DNA of 64,000 bases, taken from assembly GCA_934277545.1 (NCBI GenBank), contig CAKQUG010000004.1, positions 62,001-126,000 of the forward strand. The letters run 5' to 3'. The DNA comes from an uncultured Alphaproteobacteria bacterium (GTDB lineage Bacteria; Pseudomonadota; Alphaproteobacteria; RF32; CAG-239). Positions within the stretch are counted from its first letter, which is position 1, and every line of letters starts with the position of its first letter. Positions 49,980 to 57,012 of the stretch are shown here, one piece after another. Position numbers and translations under genes: made by a program. The notes beneath the pieces were generated by a model, which saw only the letters and a program-made list of their open reading frames with translations, was not told the DNA's origin and did no database searches.

Positions 49980-50702
49980 ATGGCTGAAAGACTAGCTAAA
50001 TTTATGGCGCGCAGCGGAGTTTGTTCTCGTCGCGATGCCGAAGAACTTATAAAGCAAAAGAGAGTAACCGTTAACGGTGAAATTGTGGATACGCCGGCGT
50101 TTAATGTAGAAGGAAACGAAAAAATTCTGCTGGACGGCGAAAAACTGCCGGAAAGAGAGCAAACTCGTTTGTGGCTGTATCATAAACCGGCGGGACTTTT
50201 AACCACGCATAAAGATACCGAAGCCAGAGCCACGGTTTTTGACCATCTGCCTGCCGGTTTGCCGCGGGTTATCAGTGTGGGGCGGCTCGATTTAAATTCG
50301 GAAGGTCTGCTGCTTTTAACCAATAACGGCGAGCTTTCGCGTAAGCTGGAACTACCGGAAAACGGTTGGAGCAGACGCTATAAAGTGCGTGTACACGGCT
50401 TTGTTAATAAAAAGAAACTTGAAGATTTGGCTAAAGGAACCGTGGTTGACGGTATAAATTACGGACCGGTTAAAGCGGAATTAGAAAGCCAAAACGGCAC
50501 CAACAGCTGGCTGATTGTTACCTTAAACGAGGGAAAAAATCGTGAAATCCGTAAGCTGATGAAATCAATCGGGCTGGAAGTAGCGCGGCTGATTCGGCTT
50601 TCTTACGGACCGTTTCAGCTGGGCAGTCTGAAAAAAGGCGAGGTGCGTGAGGTGCCGCAAAAAGTGCTGAAAGAACAGCTGGGAGGCAAGGTGGATTTAT
50701 GA
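49980..50702 (+). CDS. rluB: rRNA pseudouridine synthase, RluB/RsuA family
   Basis: The 240-aa protein has an N-terminal S4 domain (RLAKFMARSGVCSRRDAEEL, about 4-60) and a catalytic domain with the active-site Asp in ISVGRLDLNSEGLLLLTNNG, then GKNREIRKLMKSIGLEVARL. This is the RsuA/RluB/RluE/RluF branch. RluB (23S position 2605) is the most common member in alphaproteobacteria, so the exact target is inferred. AAAAAGGAAG precedes the ATG. It overlaps rsmD by four bases. Confidence 0.9.
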   Translation: MAERLAKFMARSGVCSRRDAEELIKQKRVTVNGEIVDTPAFNVEGNEKILLDGEKLPEREQTRLWLYHKPAGLLTTHKDTEARATVFDHLPAGLPRVISVGRLDLNSEGLLLLTNNGELSRKLELPENGWSRRYKVRVHGFVNKKKLEDLAKGTVVDGINYGPVKAELESQNGTNSWLIVTLNEGKNREIRKLMKSIGLEVARLIRLSYGPFQLGSLKKGEVREVPQKVLKEQLGGKVDL

Positions 50703-51250
50703 GAATTGTAGCCGGACAATACCGCGGTAAAAAATTGTGGACGCCGGAAGGAAAAGAGGTTCGACCAACTTCCGAGCGGGCGCGGGAAGCTATATTTAAT
50801 ATTTTAAATTCGCATTTGGGCAGTGATTACAGCGCTGTGCGTTTGGCGGATATATTCGCCGGCACCGGAGCTTTCGGACTTGAGGCTCTGTCCCGCGGCG
50901 CAGCAAGCGTTACGCTGGTGGATAAAGACACGTCATTAGCCGCTAAAAACGCTAAAATGTTTGTCAAAGAACAGGCTAAAATCAAGCTGATTAAAGCAGA
51001 CGCGTTGAATTTACCGCACCTGCGTGATAAATTTAATATGGTGTTTATGGATGCTCCTTATGCCAAAGGCTTGACGGAAGAAGTGCTGAAACAGCTGCTG
51101 GAAAAAGATTGGCTCGAGCCTAATTCTTTATGTATTGTCGAAATTAAAAAAGATGAACATATTGATATTCCGCAAAAATATGAACTTTTGGATGAACGGG
51201 TTTACGGTTTGGCGAGAATTTTGTTTTTAGACCCGAAAATTGCAAAATAA
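50699..51250 (+). CDS. rsmD: 16S rRNA (guanine-966-N2)-methyltransferase RsmD
   Basis: The 183-aa SAM-dependent enzyme starts MRIVAGQYRGKKLWTPEG, with RPTSERAREAIFNIL, the SAM motif LADIFAGTGAFGLEALSRGA, and the catalytic motif reading VFMDAPYAKG. The family motif is (N/D)PP(F/Y), so the first Pro is replaced by Ala. The frame is otherwise intact. Coupled to rluB by overlap, a common pairing. Confidence 0.92.
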   Translation: MRIVAGQYRGKKLWTPEGKEVRPTSERAREAIFNILNSHLGSDYSAVRLADIFAGTGAFGLEALSRGAASVTLVDKDTSLAAKNAKMFVKEQAKIKLIKADALNLPHLRDKFNMVFMDAPYAKGLTEEVLKQLLEKDWLEPNSLCIVEIKKDEHIDIPQKYELLDERVYGLARILFLDPKIAK

Positions 51251-51274
51251 TTGTGTTTTTTGTCAAAAATCAGG

Positions 51275-51303
51275 TTGATATATACAAAAAAATATGCTAA
51301 ATT
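51275..51303 (+). promoter_or_regulatory. Promoter of the 771-aa unknown gene
   Basis: TTGATA at 51275-51280 and TAAATT at 51298-51303, 17 bases apart. Confidence 0.5.
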
Positions 51304-51336
51304 GATAGCAAATTTATAGAAATGAGAGAGGTTGTT

Positions 51337-53652
51337 ATGTCTGACGTTTTATTTGAAAATACTCAGGTTTTTGAACCGAAAGAAGGTTTTAGCGCCGAAG
51401 ATTTGCGTGAAAAGTTTGCGGCTCGGGAACAGTCTTTGCAAAAAGAATATGTTGATAATACCGGAAGTTATGTCAATCTTAAAAAACTGCACGATAATTT
51501 GGTAAATTCGTCTGACGAAAATTCTTTTGATTATACAAATGAAGAACTGGCCGAACATCGTGATGAATTGGCTGAAAAACAGCTGAAAATAAGAGAAAAA
51601 ATAGTTCAAACCGGCGCTGATATCGGTCTGCTTGACAAATATGAAAATTCTTTTGCCGCCTTGTATCAAATAAAAGAACAAAACGAAAATTTCGGCGGCG
51701 AGGCTGAATGTTCGTTTAAGGAAATTACCCAGGATAAACTTGCCGGAATTACCGCACAGGAACAATATTATGAAATGAGCGCTAATCCGAAAGGCGAGGT
51801 TAACCAGCTGGCTTTGCAGGTAAAATTGCCGACCGGCGAAAAGTTTGATTTGACTATGCCGCCTTATGACAAGCCCGGCGCCGACGGTAAAGAAATTAAA
51901 GCCCAGCTGTCTTTTGATGAAAAATCGCTGCAAGATATGAATGCTGAAAGTTTGGCGCGGATTATGGAATTTTGCGAAACTCACGGTTTACCGACTTTTC
52001 AGATGGATGTGCCGTATTCTTTTGACGGCAATGTTAATGTTTCGGAAAAAATGAAAGAGCTGCTGGCTCAGGTTAAAGAGCAAAAATCAGCGGCGGAAAA
52101 AGAAAATAATCAAAAAGAATTTAAGGACATTGACAACCGTAAAAAAGAGCTGGAACGCTCGGCACCGCAAAATGTTTCAGATACTGTACGGCGTGATTTG
52201 TCGTATGATTTGCCGGATAGAGAAAAAGTATTTGCCGCTGAGGAAGCGCAAAGTTCGGAATTGCCTCAGAGCGCAGATAAATCGGCAGAGCAAGTTCAGC
52301 CGGCAGCCGAACAAAACTCAGCCGAAATGCCTGAACCGGCCAAGAAAGAAAAGCCGAAAAAAACAATTGCTGACGCAGAAGCCGGACTTGAAAAATTTTT
52401 GCAAAAAGGTTTAAGCAAAAAAGAAGGGTACACCTATTTTAAGGAACATACAGGCTGGTTCGGCCGCGGCTGGACTGAATATATCGTTTATGATACATCC
52501 GACCCGGATAACCGTAAAAAAGACGGTCAAAGGGATAAAAACGGCATTGCTAAGTTTACTTATAATTTTAAGCTGTTTGTAAAAGAAGAAAACGGCAAGT
52601 TCAGTTTTGCCTATAAAACTCCTGGAAATAAAAAAATTGACGATTCCGTGGTTAACGGCATGGTCGGGCAAATGAAAGATTTGGGTATTACCAGAGTCAG
52701 ATTTCCTGACGGATTGCCTGATGCCGAAAAGAAACTTTGGCGCATCGCGTTGGCCGAAAACGGTATTGTTCCTGTTGGCATGGGGTTGGATAAAGCTAAA
52801 GCCGAAGGAATGTTGAAAGCGGCAAAAGAAAAATTAACATCTGAAGCCTATATTAAATATCGTTACAGACTTGCCAAACAAATGGATAAAGAAAACAAAG
52901 ATAAAGGAAAAGTAATTTCTCCGTCCGAGCAGGATTATATTGACGGTATTATGAATTCGCAAAAATATATGGCGTTTACCGAAGGTTACGGTACAAAACT
53001 TAAAGGAATGTTGCGCGACCGTTTGGACGCTGCAGACACCAACCATAATGACGGCGCTATTGATAAAACCGCGTCTTATAAAGCCTTGCGCCGCTTGTTT
53101 GACGCTTATAAAGAATCTGTTGATAACGCTAATTTGCTGGGCAGTAAATATTTAAGTTCGGAAGAAAAACAAAAACTGAAACACGCCGGATTAACCGGTC
53201 CGGTCAGCGAATTCAGCGCCGACCAAATGGGACAGCTTTATGAAATTATGCTGGTAAGAAGCACTAAAGAAGCCAAAGAGGAAATCGACCAGGCTATGCT
53301 TGACGCTAAAGATTTGAAAAACCGTACTTCCAAAGGTGCAAAGCGTGCCGATAACGTAATTATAAAAGAAGCGTTTGACAACGCGCGCAACCGCTTTGAA
53401 AAAGTAAATGAATTGCTGGCGCCGCTCGGGGTAGAGGAAATAAGTTTCCCGAAATCTTTTGGCGGTTTGTATTATGACAATTTCTATAAAGAGCATCCGG
53501 AATTTTTGCAAAGACAACAGCAGCAGACGAACACGCCGGCACCTCAGCAGAATAAACCGACTTCAACCAAGTCTGTGGAAAGTGCTGGTAATTCTGAAAT
53601 GGCAAAAGCCGTTGTCCAAGCCTATGCCGCTAAAAAAGGCAAGATACATTAA
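51337..53652 (+). CDS. Large protein of unknown function, 771 aa
   Basis: No family is recognised with confidence. The N-terminal 120 residues are charged and coiled-coil-like (AAREQSLQKEYVDNTGSYVN). About 245-350 is a low-complexity Glu/Lys/Ala/Gln region. About 370-490 contains a folded domain with TYFKEHTGWFGRGWTEYIVY, MKDLGITRVRFPDGLPDAEK and WRIALAENGIVPVGMGLDKA. The C-terminal 250 residues are helical, ending in a Gln-rich linker and a short helix (EMAKAVVQAYAAKKG). The middle domain recalls helper domains of large plasmid or phage polyvalent proteins, but that is a weak impression. There is no signal or membrane segment. ATG 51337 follows GAGAGAGG; the frame opens at 51322. Confidence 0.75.
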   Translation: MSDVLFENTQVFEPKEGFSAEDLREKFAAREQSLQKEYVDNTGSYVNLKKLHDNLVNSSDENSFDYTNEELAEHRDELAEKQLKIREKIVQTGADIGLLDKYENSFAALYQIKEQNENFGGEAECSFKEITQDKLAGITAQEQYYEMSANPKGEVNQLALQVKLPTGEKFDLTMPPYDKPGADGKEIKAQLSFDEKSLQDMNAESLARIMEFCETHGLPTFQMDVPYSFDGNVNVSEKMKELLAQVKEQKSAAEKENNQKEFKDIDNRKKELERSAPQNVSDTVRRDLSYDLPDREKVFAAEEAQSSELPQSADKSAEQVQPAAEQNSAEMPEPAKKEKPKKTIADAEAGLEKFLQKGLSKKEGYTYFKEHTGWFGRGWTEYIVYDTSDPDNRKKDGQRDKNGIAKFTYNFKLFVKEENGKFSFAYKTPGNKKIDDSVVNGMVGQMKDLGITRVRFPDGLPDAEKKLWRIALAENGIVPVGMGLDKAKAEGMLKAAKEKLTSEAYIKYRYRLAKQMDKENKDKGKVISPSEQDYIDGIMNSQKYMAFTEGYGTKLKGMLRDRLDAADTNHNDGAIDKTASYKALRRLFDAYKESVDNANLLGSKYLSSEEKQKLKHAGLTGPVSEFSADQMGQLYEIMLVRSTKEAKEEIDQAMLDAKDLKNRTSKGAKRADNVIIKEAFDNARNRFEKVNELLAPLGVEEISFPKSFGGLYYDNFYKEHPEFLQRQQQQTNTPAPQQNKPTSTKSVESAGNSEMAKAVVQAYAAKKGKIH

Positions 53653-53670
53653 AGACATTGCAGACTAAAA

Positions 53671-53703
53671 AAAAAAAGAGGCCTCTTTCAGACCTCTTTT
53701 TTT
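53671..53703. terminator. Bidirectional terminator
   Basis: AAAAAGAGG (53673-53681) pairs with CCTCTTTTT (53693-53701); A and T runs on both sides serve both converging genes. Confidence 0.85.
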
Positions 53704-53716
53704 GTTTGTATACATC

Positions 53717-54241
53717 TTATTCGGCAGCTGCATATTGGCGAACCGATAAACCGATTTCATCAGCTTTAATGTTCAAACAATATATACAGCAATCATCGCC
53801 CGAATCGTAATATTCAGGCAACACGGCACACAATTTGAATCCGCATTTTTCATAAAAGCGGCGTGTCGGTTCATATTGCGGGGTACTGTCGGTTTTAACG
53901 TACAAACGTTCAGCGCCGTAATTTTTCAGACGGTCAATTAAATAATCAACAAGTTTACGTCCGATACCCAAACCTCGATATTCATTCAAAGTTGAAAGCC
54001 AATAAAGCTCATAAGTTCCGGCTTTGGCGTCAGGCAACTCTTCAAAACAGGCATAAGCAACTGTTTTGCCGTTGTATTCGGCAAACAAAAAGCGATGTTC
54101 GCAATCTTTTTGTAAAAGTAAATGACGTGCTATATCTGCATTATGCTGCACATCTCTATCATCAAAAAAGCCGGTAGAAGAAGCAATATGAGCTATAATC
54201 TCTGGGTCGTTTTCTCTTAAAGTATTTCTGAAACAGAGCAT
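53717..54241 (-). CDS. GNAT family N-acetyltransferase
   Basis: A 174-aa acetyl-CoA-dependent transferase. The core motif A is LYWLSTLNEYRGLGIGRKLV (R/Q-x-x-G-x-G/A as RGLGIG), followed by the beta5-alpha4 part ERLYVKTDSTPQYEPTRRFY and EKCGFKLCAVLPEYYDSGDD. The substrate is unknown. AAAGGAG precedes ATG 54241. A short upstream ORF ends at 54244, immediately before this start, so the gene may be translated by coupling. Confidence 0.88.
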   Translation of the reverse strand: MLCFRNTLRENDPEIIAHIASSTGFFDDRDVQHNADIARHLLLQKDCEHRFLFAEYNGKTVAYACFEELPDAKAGTYELYWLSTLNEYRGLGIGRKLVDYLIDRLKNYGAERLYVKTDSTPQYEPTRRFYEKCGFKLCAVLPEYYDSGDDCCIYCLNIKADEIGLSVRQYAAAE

Positions 54242-54243
54242 AA

Positions 54244-54372
54244 TTACACTCCTTTCAGAACTGATTGTCCCTCGTTAAATAAAAAGAATGTTGAAACAAA
54301 TAATAAGACGGACCTGTGATGGTCTCCATCGTTAGAACCGCATAAGGCAGCGGCTGACGCACAATTTAACAT
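54244..54372 (-). CDS. Short upstream ORF (leader peptide candidate) before the GNAT gene
   Basis: ATG 54372 to TAA 54246-54244 encodes about 42 residues, starting MLNCASAAALCGSNDGDHHR and followed by a Phe-rich hydrophobic part (SVLLFVSTFFLFNEG). GGAG lies five bases before the ATG. Its stop is two bases from the GNAT start codon and the GNAT ribosome binding site lies within its last codons. It could be a leader peptide or a small membrane protein. The rest of 54242-54532 holds its promoter (54431-54459) and the next gene's terminator. Confidence 0.45.
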   Translation of the reverse strand: MLNCASAAALCGSNDGDHHRSVLLFVSTFFLFNEGQSVLKGV

Positions 54373-54430
54373 AAAAACTCCATCGTTGTTAATCCAATGC
54401 AAAAGGCTTATAAAACCTGTTTGCACTATA

Positions 54431-54459
54431 ATTATAACCGCTTAAGCAGATGTTTTCAA
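54431..54459 (-). promoter_or_regulatory. Strong promoter of the leader ORF-GNAT unit
   Basis: On the minus strand TTGAAA (54459-54454), 17 bases, TATAAT (54436-54431). Confidence 0.7.
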
Positions 54460-54490
54460 GTAAAAAAATTAAAATGTGCTCAAAAACAAA

Positions 54491-54526
54491 AAACGGAAGA
54501 ATTATCGGGGGATAGTTCTTCCGTTT
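54491..54526 (-). terminator. Terminator of the 214-aa orphan
   Basis: An 11-pair perfect stem (54491-54501 with 54516-54526), followed on the minus strand by TTTTGTTTTT. Confidence 0.9.
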
Positions 54527-54532
54527 ACAAGA

Positions 54533-55177
54533 TTAGCGTCTAAAGTAATTTGCCAGTCCTTGCGGCAGGCATTCGGCAAGCATAAAGTTGCAGAAGCGGC
54601 CGTTTTCGTAAACATAACAACCCAAAAGACGCAGTTTTTCACCGGCTGTCGAGCGTGGATACAAGCCTTCAAAATCAGCAAAGCCCTTTTCATTTTCATC
54701 AAGCATATAAACCGGACGAAATTTTTTCATTTTGCCGTTGAAAAAGTGGTCAAGCTCCAATCTGTGACACGATTTGAAAGCAAAAGTTTTACCGGTTTCG
54801 TGCAAATTGTGATAAGCAACGGTGTTGTCGGTATAAATCTTTATCACATCAAAACGGACCTGCTTTACAGTTTTCAGATGTCCGCGGTTGTCAAATTCGC
54901 ACTCCATCTGCAATCCTTCAAAAGATTGGTTGAGTTTGTAGTGCCAACGCTCGCCTCCGGCCATAGCAAACAAAAGCGGGGCTTGATACAGACTTAGATT
55001 CGTAACATGCACCGGCGTTTCATCTTGCTCGTTTGAAGAAACAGACAGCTTTTGTTCATACATTTGCGCGCTGACTAAACGATTGTTTTGGTATACGCCG
55101 CGCAAAAAAGTCAGTTTGCTTGAAAGCAATTTTTCGGCAACCAGATTGGCTTGCCAAAAATAAGGTAACTTTTTCAT
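54533..55177 (-). CDS. Hypothetical protein, 214 aa
   Basis: No family is recognised. A soluble, beta-rich-looking protein starting MKKLPYFWQANLVAEKLLSS. It contains GGERWHYKLNQSFEGLQMEC and KTFAFKSCHRLELDHFFNGK, with scattered Cys and aromatic residues and no signal peptide. The ATG has no Shine-Dalgarno sequence; the leader TTTAATTATTTAAAAATTA is the clearest example of the accessory leader class. It is divergent from the M15 peptidase gene and has its own promoter and terminator. Confidence 0.65.
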   Translation of the reverse strand: MKKLPYFWQANLVAEKLLSSKLTFLRGVYQNNRLVSAQMYEQKLSVSSNEQDETPVHVTNLSLYQAPLLFAMAGGERWHYKLNQSFEGLQMECEFDNRGHLKTVKQVRFDVIKIYTDNTVAYHNLHETGKTFAFKSCHRLELDHFFNGKMKKFRPVYMLDENEKGFADFEGLYPRSTAGEKLRLLGCYVYENGRFCNFMLAECLPQGLANYFRR

Positions 55178-55214
55178 AAGTAATAATTTTTAAATAATTA
55201 AAAAAACTTTGAGG

Positions 55215-55297
55215 AGTATAGCATGGCGTTATAAATATGCAATAATTTTTAAATTTGACAAAAAAATGTTGCATATCTGCAAAATTGGGAGTATAAA
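55215..55297. promoter_or_regulatory. Divergent promoter pair with mirrored -35 boxes
   Basis: Minus strand: TTGCAT (55242-55237), 16 bases, TATACT (55220-55215). Plus strand: TTGCAT (55269-55274), 17 bases, TATAAA (55292-55297). The -35 boxes lie in an eight-base inverted repeat, ATATGCAA at 55235-55242 and TTGCATAT at 55269-55276, 26 bases apart, which could bind one dimeric regulator. Confidence 0.6.
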
Positions 55298-55317
55298 TAA
55301 GATGTTATCTAATTTTT

Positions 55318-56271
55318 ATGTCAAATTTAATTTTAAGGATTATGGGTAAGACTTATTCTGTTGCCGAGTTGAAGAACTATCGTTTGTCGGCAAATTTCAC
55401 TTTGTATGAACTGACCGCTTCTACAACCGCCGCCGGTCTTCACATGAACAATGTTCCAGATGAAGTCGGTATTGCCAAGCTGAAAGAGCTGTGTGTCAAT
55501 ATTCTGCAGCCGGTGCGCGACCATTTCAAAGCTCCGGTTACGATTCGCTCAGGCTATCGTTCGGCAAAGCTGAATGAACTGTTGAACGAAGCACCGAACT
55601 CTAAGCACATCAGCTGCGAGGCTGTGGACTTTAGGGTTAAGGGGGTTCATCTTGCCGACATTTGCAATTTTATCGCCGCTAATTTGCAGTTTGATATTTT
55701 GCAAATGGAGTTCCCAAATAACGATAACAAGCTGAATGGCTGGGTGCACGTGTCATATTGCGCGAGCGGTAATCGCCGTCTGAATTTGCAGACTTTCATG
55801 GCTCGTCGCAAGCTGATGCTTTCGCCAAATTTCAGTTTGTATGAACTGACCTTCTCGCCGACCGCAGAAGCGCGCAGTATCTATAACTTGCCTGATGAGG
55901 CGGGAATAGAGCGCTTGCGTCAGGTTTGCCTGAATATTCTGCAGCCGGTGCGCGACCACTTTCAGCGTCCTGTTCATGTAAACTCCGGTTATCGCTCGTT
56001 AGCTTTGAATGCTGCGGTAAAAGGAGCGAAAACTTCGCAGCACCTAAAGTGTGAAGCCGCCGATTACGAAATTATGGGGCTTAATAACCGCGAATTGGCG
56101 CATTGGGTGGCAAAAAACTTGCAGTTTGACCAGCTCATTCTGGAGTATCACAACAACCCGAAAGACCCAAACAGCGGTTGGGTTCACACTTCGTATGTTG
56201 CAGCGCCGCGTATCAATCGCAAACAGCAGCTTACCATAGATAAAAATGGTGCTCGTACAGGAATTGCGTAA
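55318..56271 (+). CDS. Tandem M15-type peptidase-domain protein
   Basis: The 317-aa protein holds two copies of an M15A-like (Peptidase_M15_3) domain, about residues 15-155 and 165-300. Each has a zinc motif of the S-x-H-(x)6-D type (SKHISCEAVDF; SQHLKCEAADY) and a C-terminal W-V-H (GWVHVSY; GWVHTSY). Both also share NILQPVRDHF and SGYRS. Such enzymes cut D-Ala or D-amino-acid peptide bonds in peptidoglycan, as in phage endolysins and D,D-carboxypeptidases. No signal peptide is visible. The start is either ATG 55318, behind an A/T leader without Shine-Dalgarno, or ATG 55342 with AAGGA two bases upstream. Confidence 0.88.
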   Translation: MSNLILRIMGKTYSVAELKNYRLSANFTLYELTASTTAAGLHMNNVPDEVGIAKLKELCVNILQPVRDHFKAPVTIRSGYRSAKLNELLNEAPNSKHISCEAVDFRVKGVHLADICNFIAANLQFDILQMEFPNNDNKLNGWVHVSYCASGNRRLNLQTFMARRKLMLSPNFSLYELTFSPTAEARSIYNLPDEAGIERLRQVCLNILQPVRDHFQRPVHVNSGYRSLALNAAVKGAKTSQHLKCEAADYEIMGLNNRELAHWVAKNLQFDQLILEYHNNPKDPNSGWVHTSYVAAPRINRKQQLTIDKNGARTGIA

Positions 56272-56278
56272 GTCAAAC

Positions 56279-56317
56279 AAAAAAAAGAAACGGAAATAAA
56301 AATCCGTTTCTTTTTTT
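56279..56317. terminator. Bidirectional terminator
   Basis: AAAAAAGAAACGGA (56281-56294) pairs with TCCGTTTCTTTTTT (56303-56316); shared by the converging M15 and acyltransferase genes. Confidence 0.88.
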
Positions 56318-56337
56318 GTTGTAAAGCAGTCTGAAAA

Positions 56338-56994
56338 TTATTTTATATTGGGTCTTTCTTTTGACCAAATAACATTTTCTTTTACTACTTTTGCCGGATT
56401 GCCCGCAAGAACGGAATTAGGCTTATGTTTGCCGGAAACGGAAGATGTTACAATACTTCCCCAACCGACGACACAGTTATCCGCAATTTTTGTGTTTTTA
56501 CCGATTTTTACGTCTTTACCAATCCATACATGTTTGCCGATTATCACTTCTTTCCCGATATTTAGAGTATTTCCGTCATTATCGCAAATACTATGAGTAT
56601 CTGTGCACCATATATCTATACCGGAAGACAGCAGGCAATTTTCGTTTATAATAATTTTAGAATTATCTTCAGCGCAAAATAAAGTGGTTTTTCCGCTGAC
56701 GTCAACGTTCTGTTTAATTTCTATAATTGCATTTGCGGTCGGAGTATCTTTTATGCCGATGTTTAAACATATACTATAAAGTTTGCAATAATCTTTAATA
56801 AAAATGTGATTGTCATTACCGTAAATTGTAATATTCAAATCATGGCAATGCGTGGTTTCGCTTATTTCAATTTTGTTGCGGTTTCCGACGATTTTTATTT
56901 TTCCGCAACAATGTTTATTGGAAATGGTAACTTGATTACCTGTTCCTTTAATTTTCTTTTTGATTTTATTGAAAGATAAGAGTTTAAACAGCAT
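56338..56994 (-). CDS. Hexapeptide-repeat acyltransferase
   Basis: A 218-aa left-handed beta-helix protein. The C-terminal half has hexapeptide repeats and the acyltransferase pattern LNIGKEVIIGKHVWIGKDVK, IADNCVVGWGSIVT, and NSVLAGNPAKVVKENVIW. The N-terminal half also looks like beta-helix coils (GTGNQVTISNKHCCGKIKIV, NKIEISETTHCHDLNITIYG). Enzymes of this kind acetylate sugars in capsule or lipopolysaccharide, but no sugar genes are adjacent. Base composition is clearly more A/T-rich than the nearby deoA operon, which may mean recent transfer. Confidence 0.85.
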   Translation of the reverse strand: MLFKLLSFNKIKKKIKGTGNQVTISNKHCCGKIKIVGNRNKIEISETTHCHDLNITIYGNDNHIFIKDYCKLYSICLNIGIKDTPTANAIIEIKQNVDVSGKTTLFCAEDNSKIIINENCLLSSGIDIWCTDTHSICDNDGNTLNIGKEVIIGKHVWIGKDVKIGKNTKIADNCVVGWGSIVTSSVSGKHKPNSVLAGNPAKVVKENVIWSKERPNIK

Positions 56995-57012
56995 AATACC
57001 AACATTCCTTTT

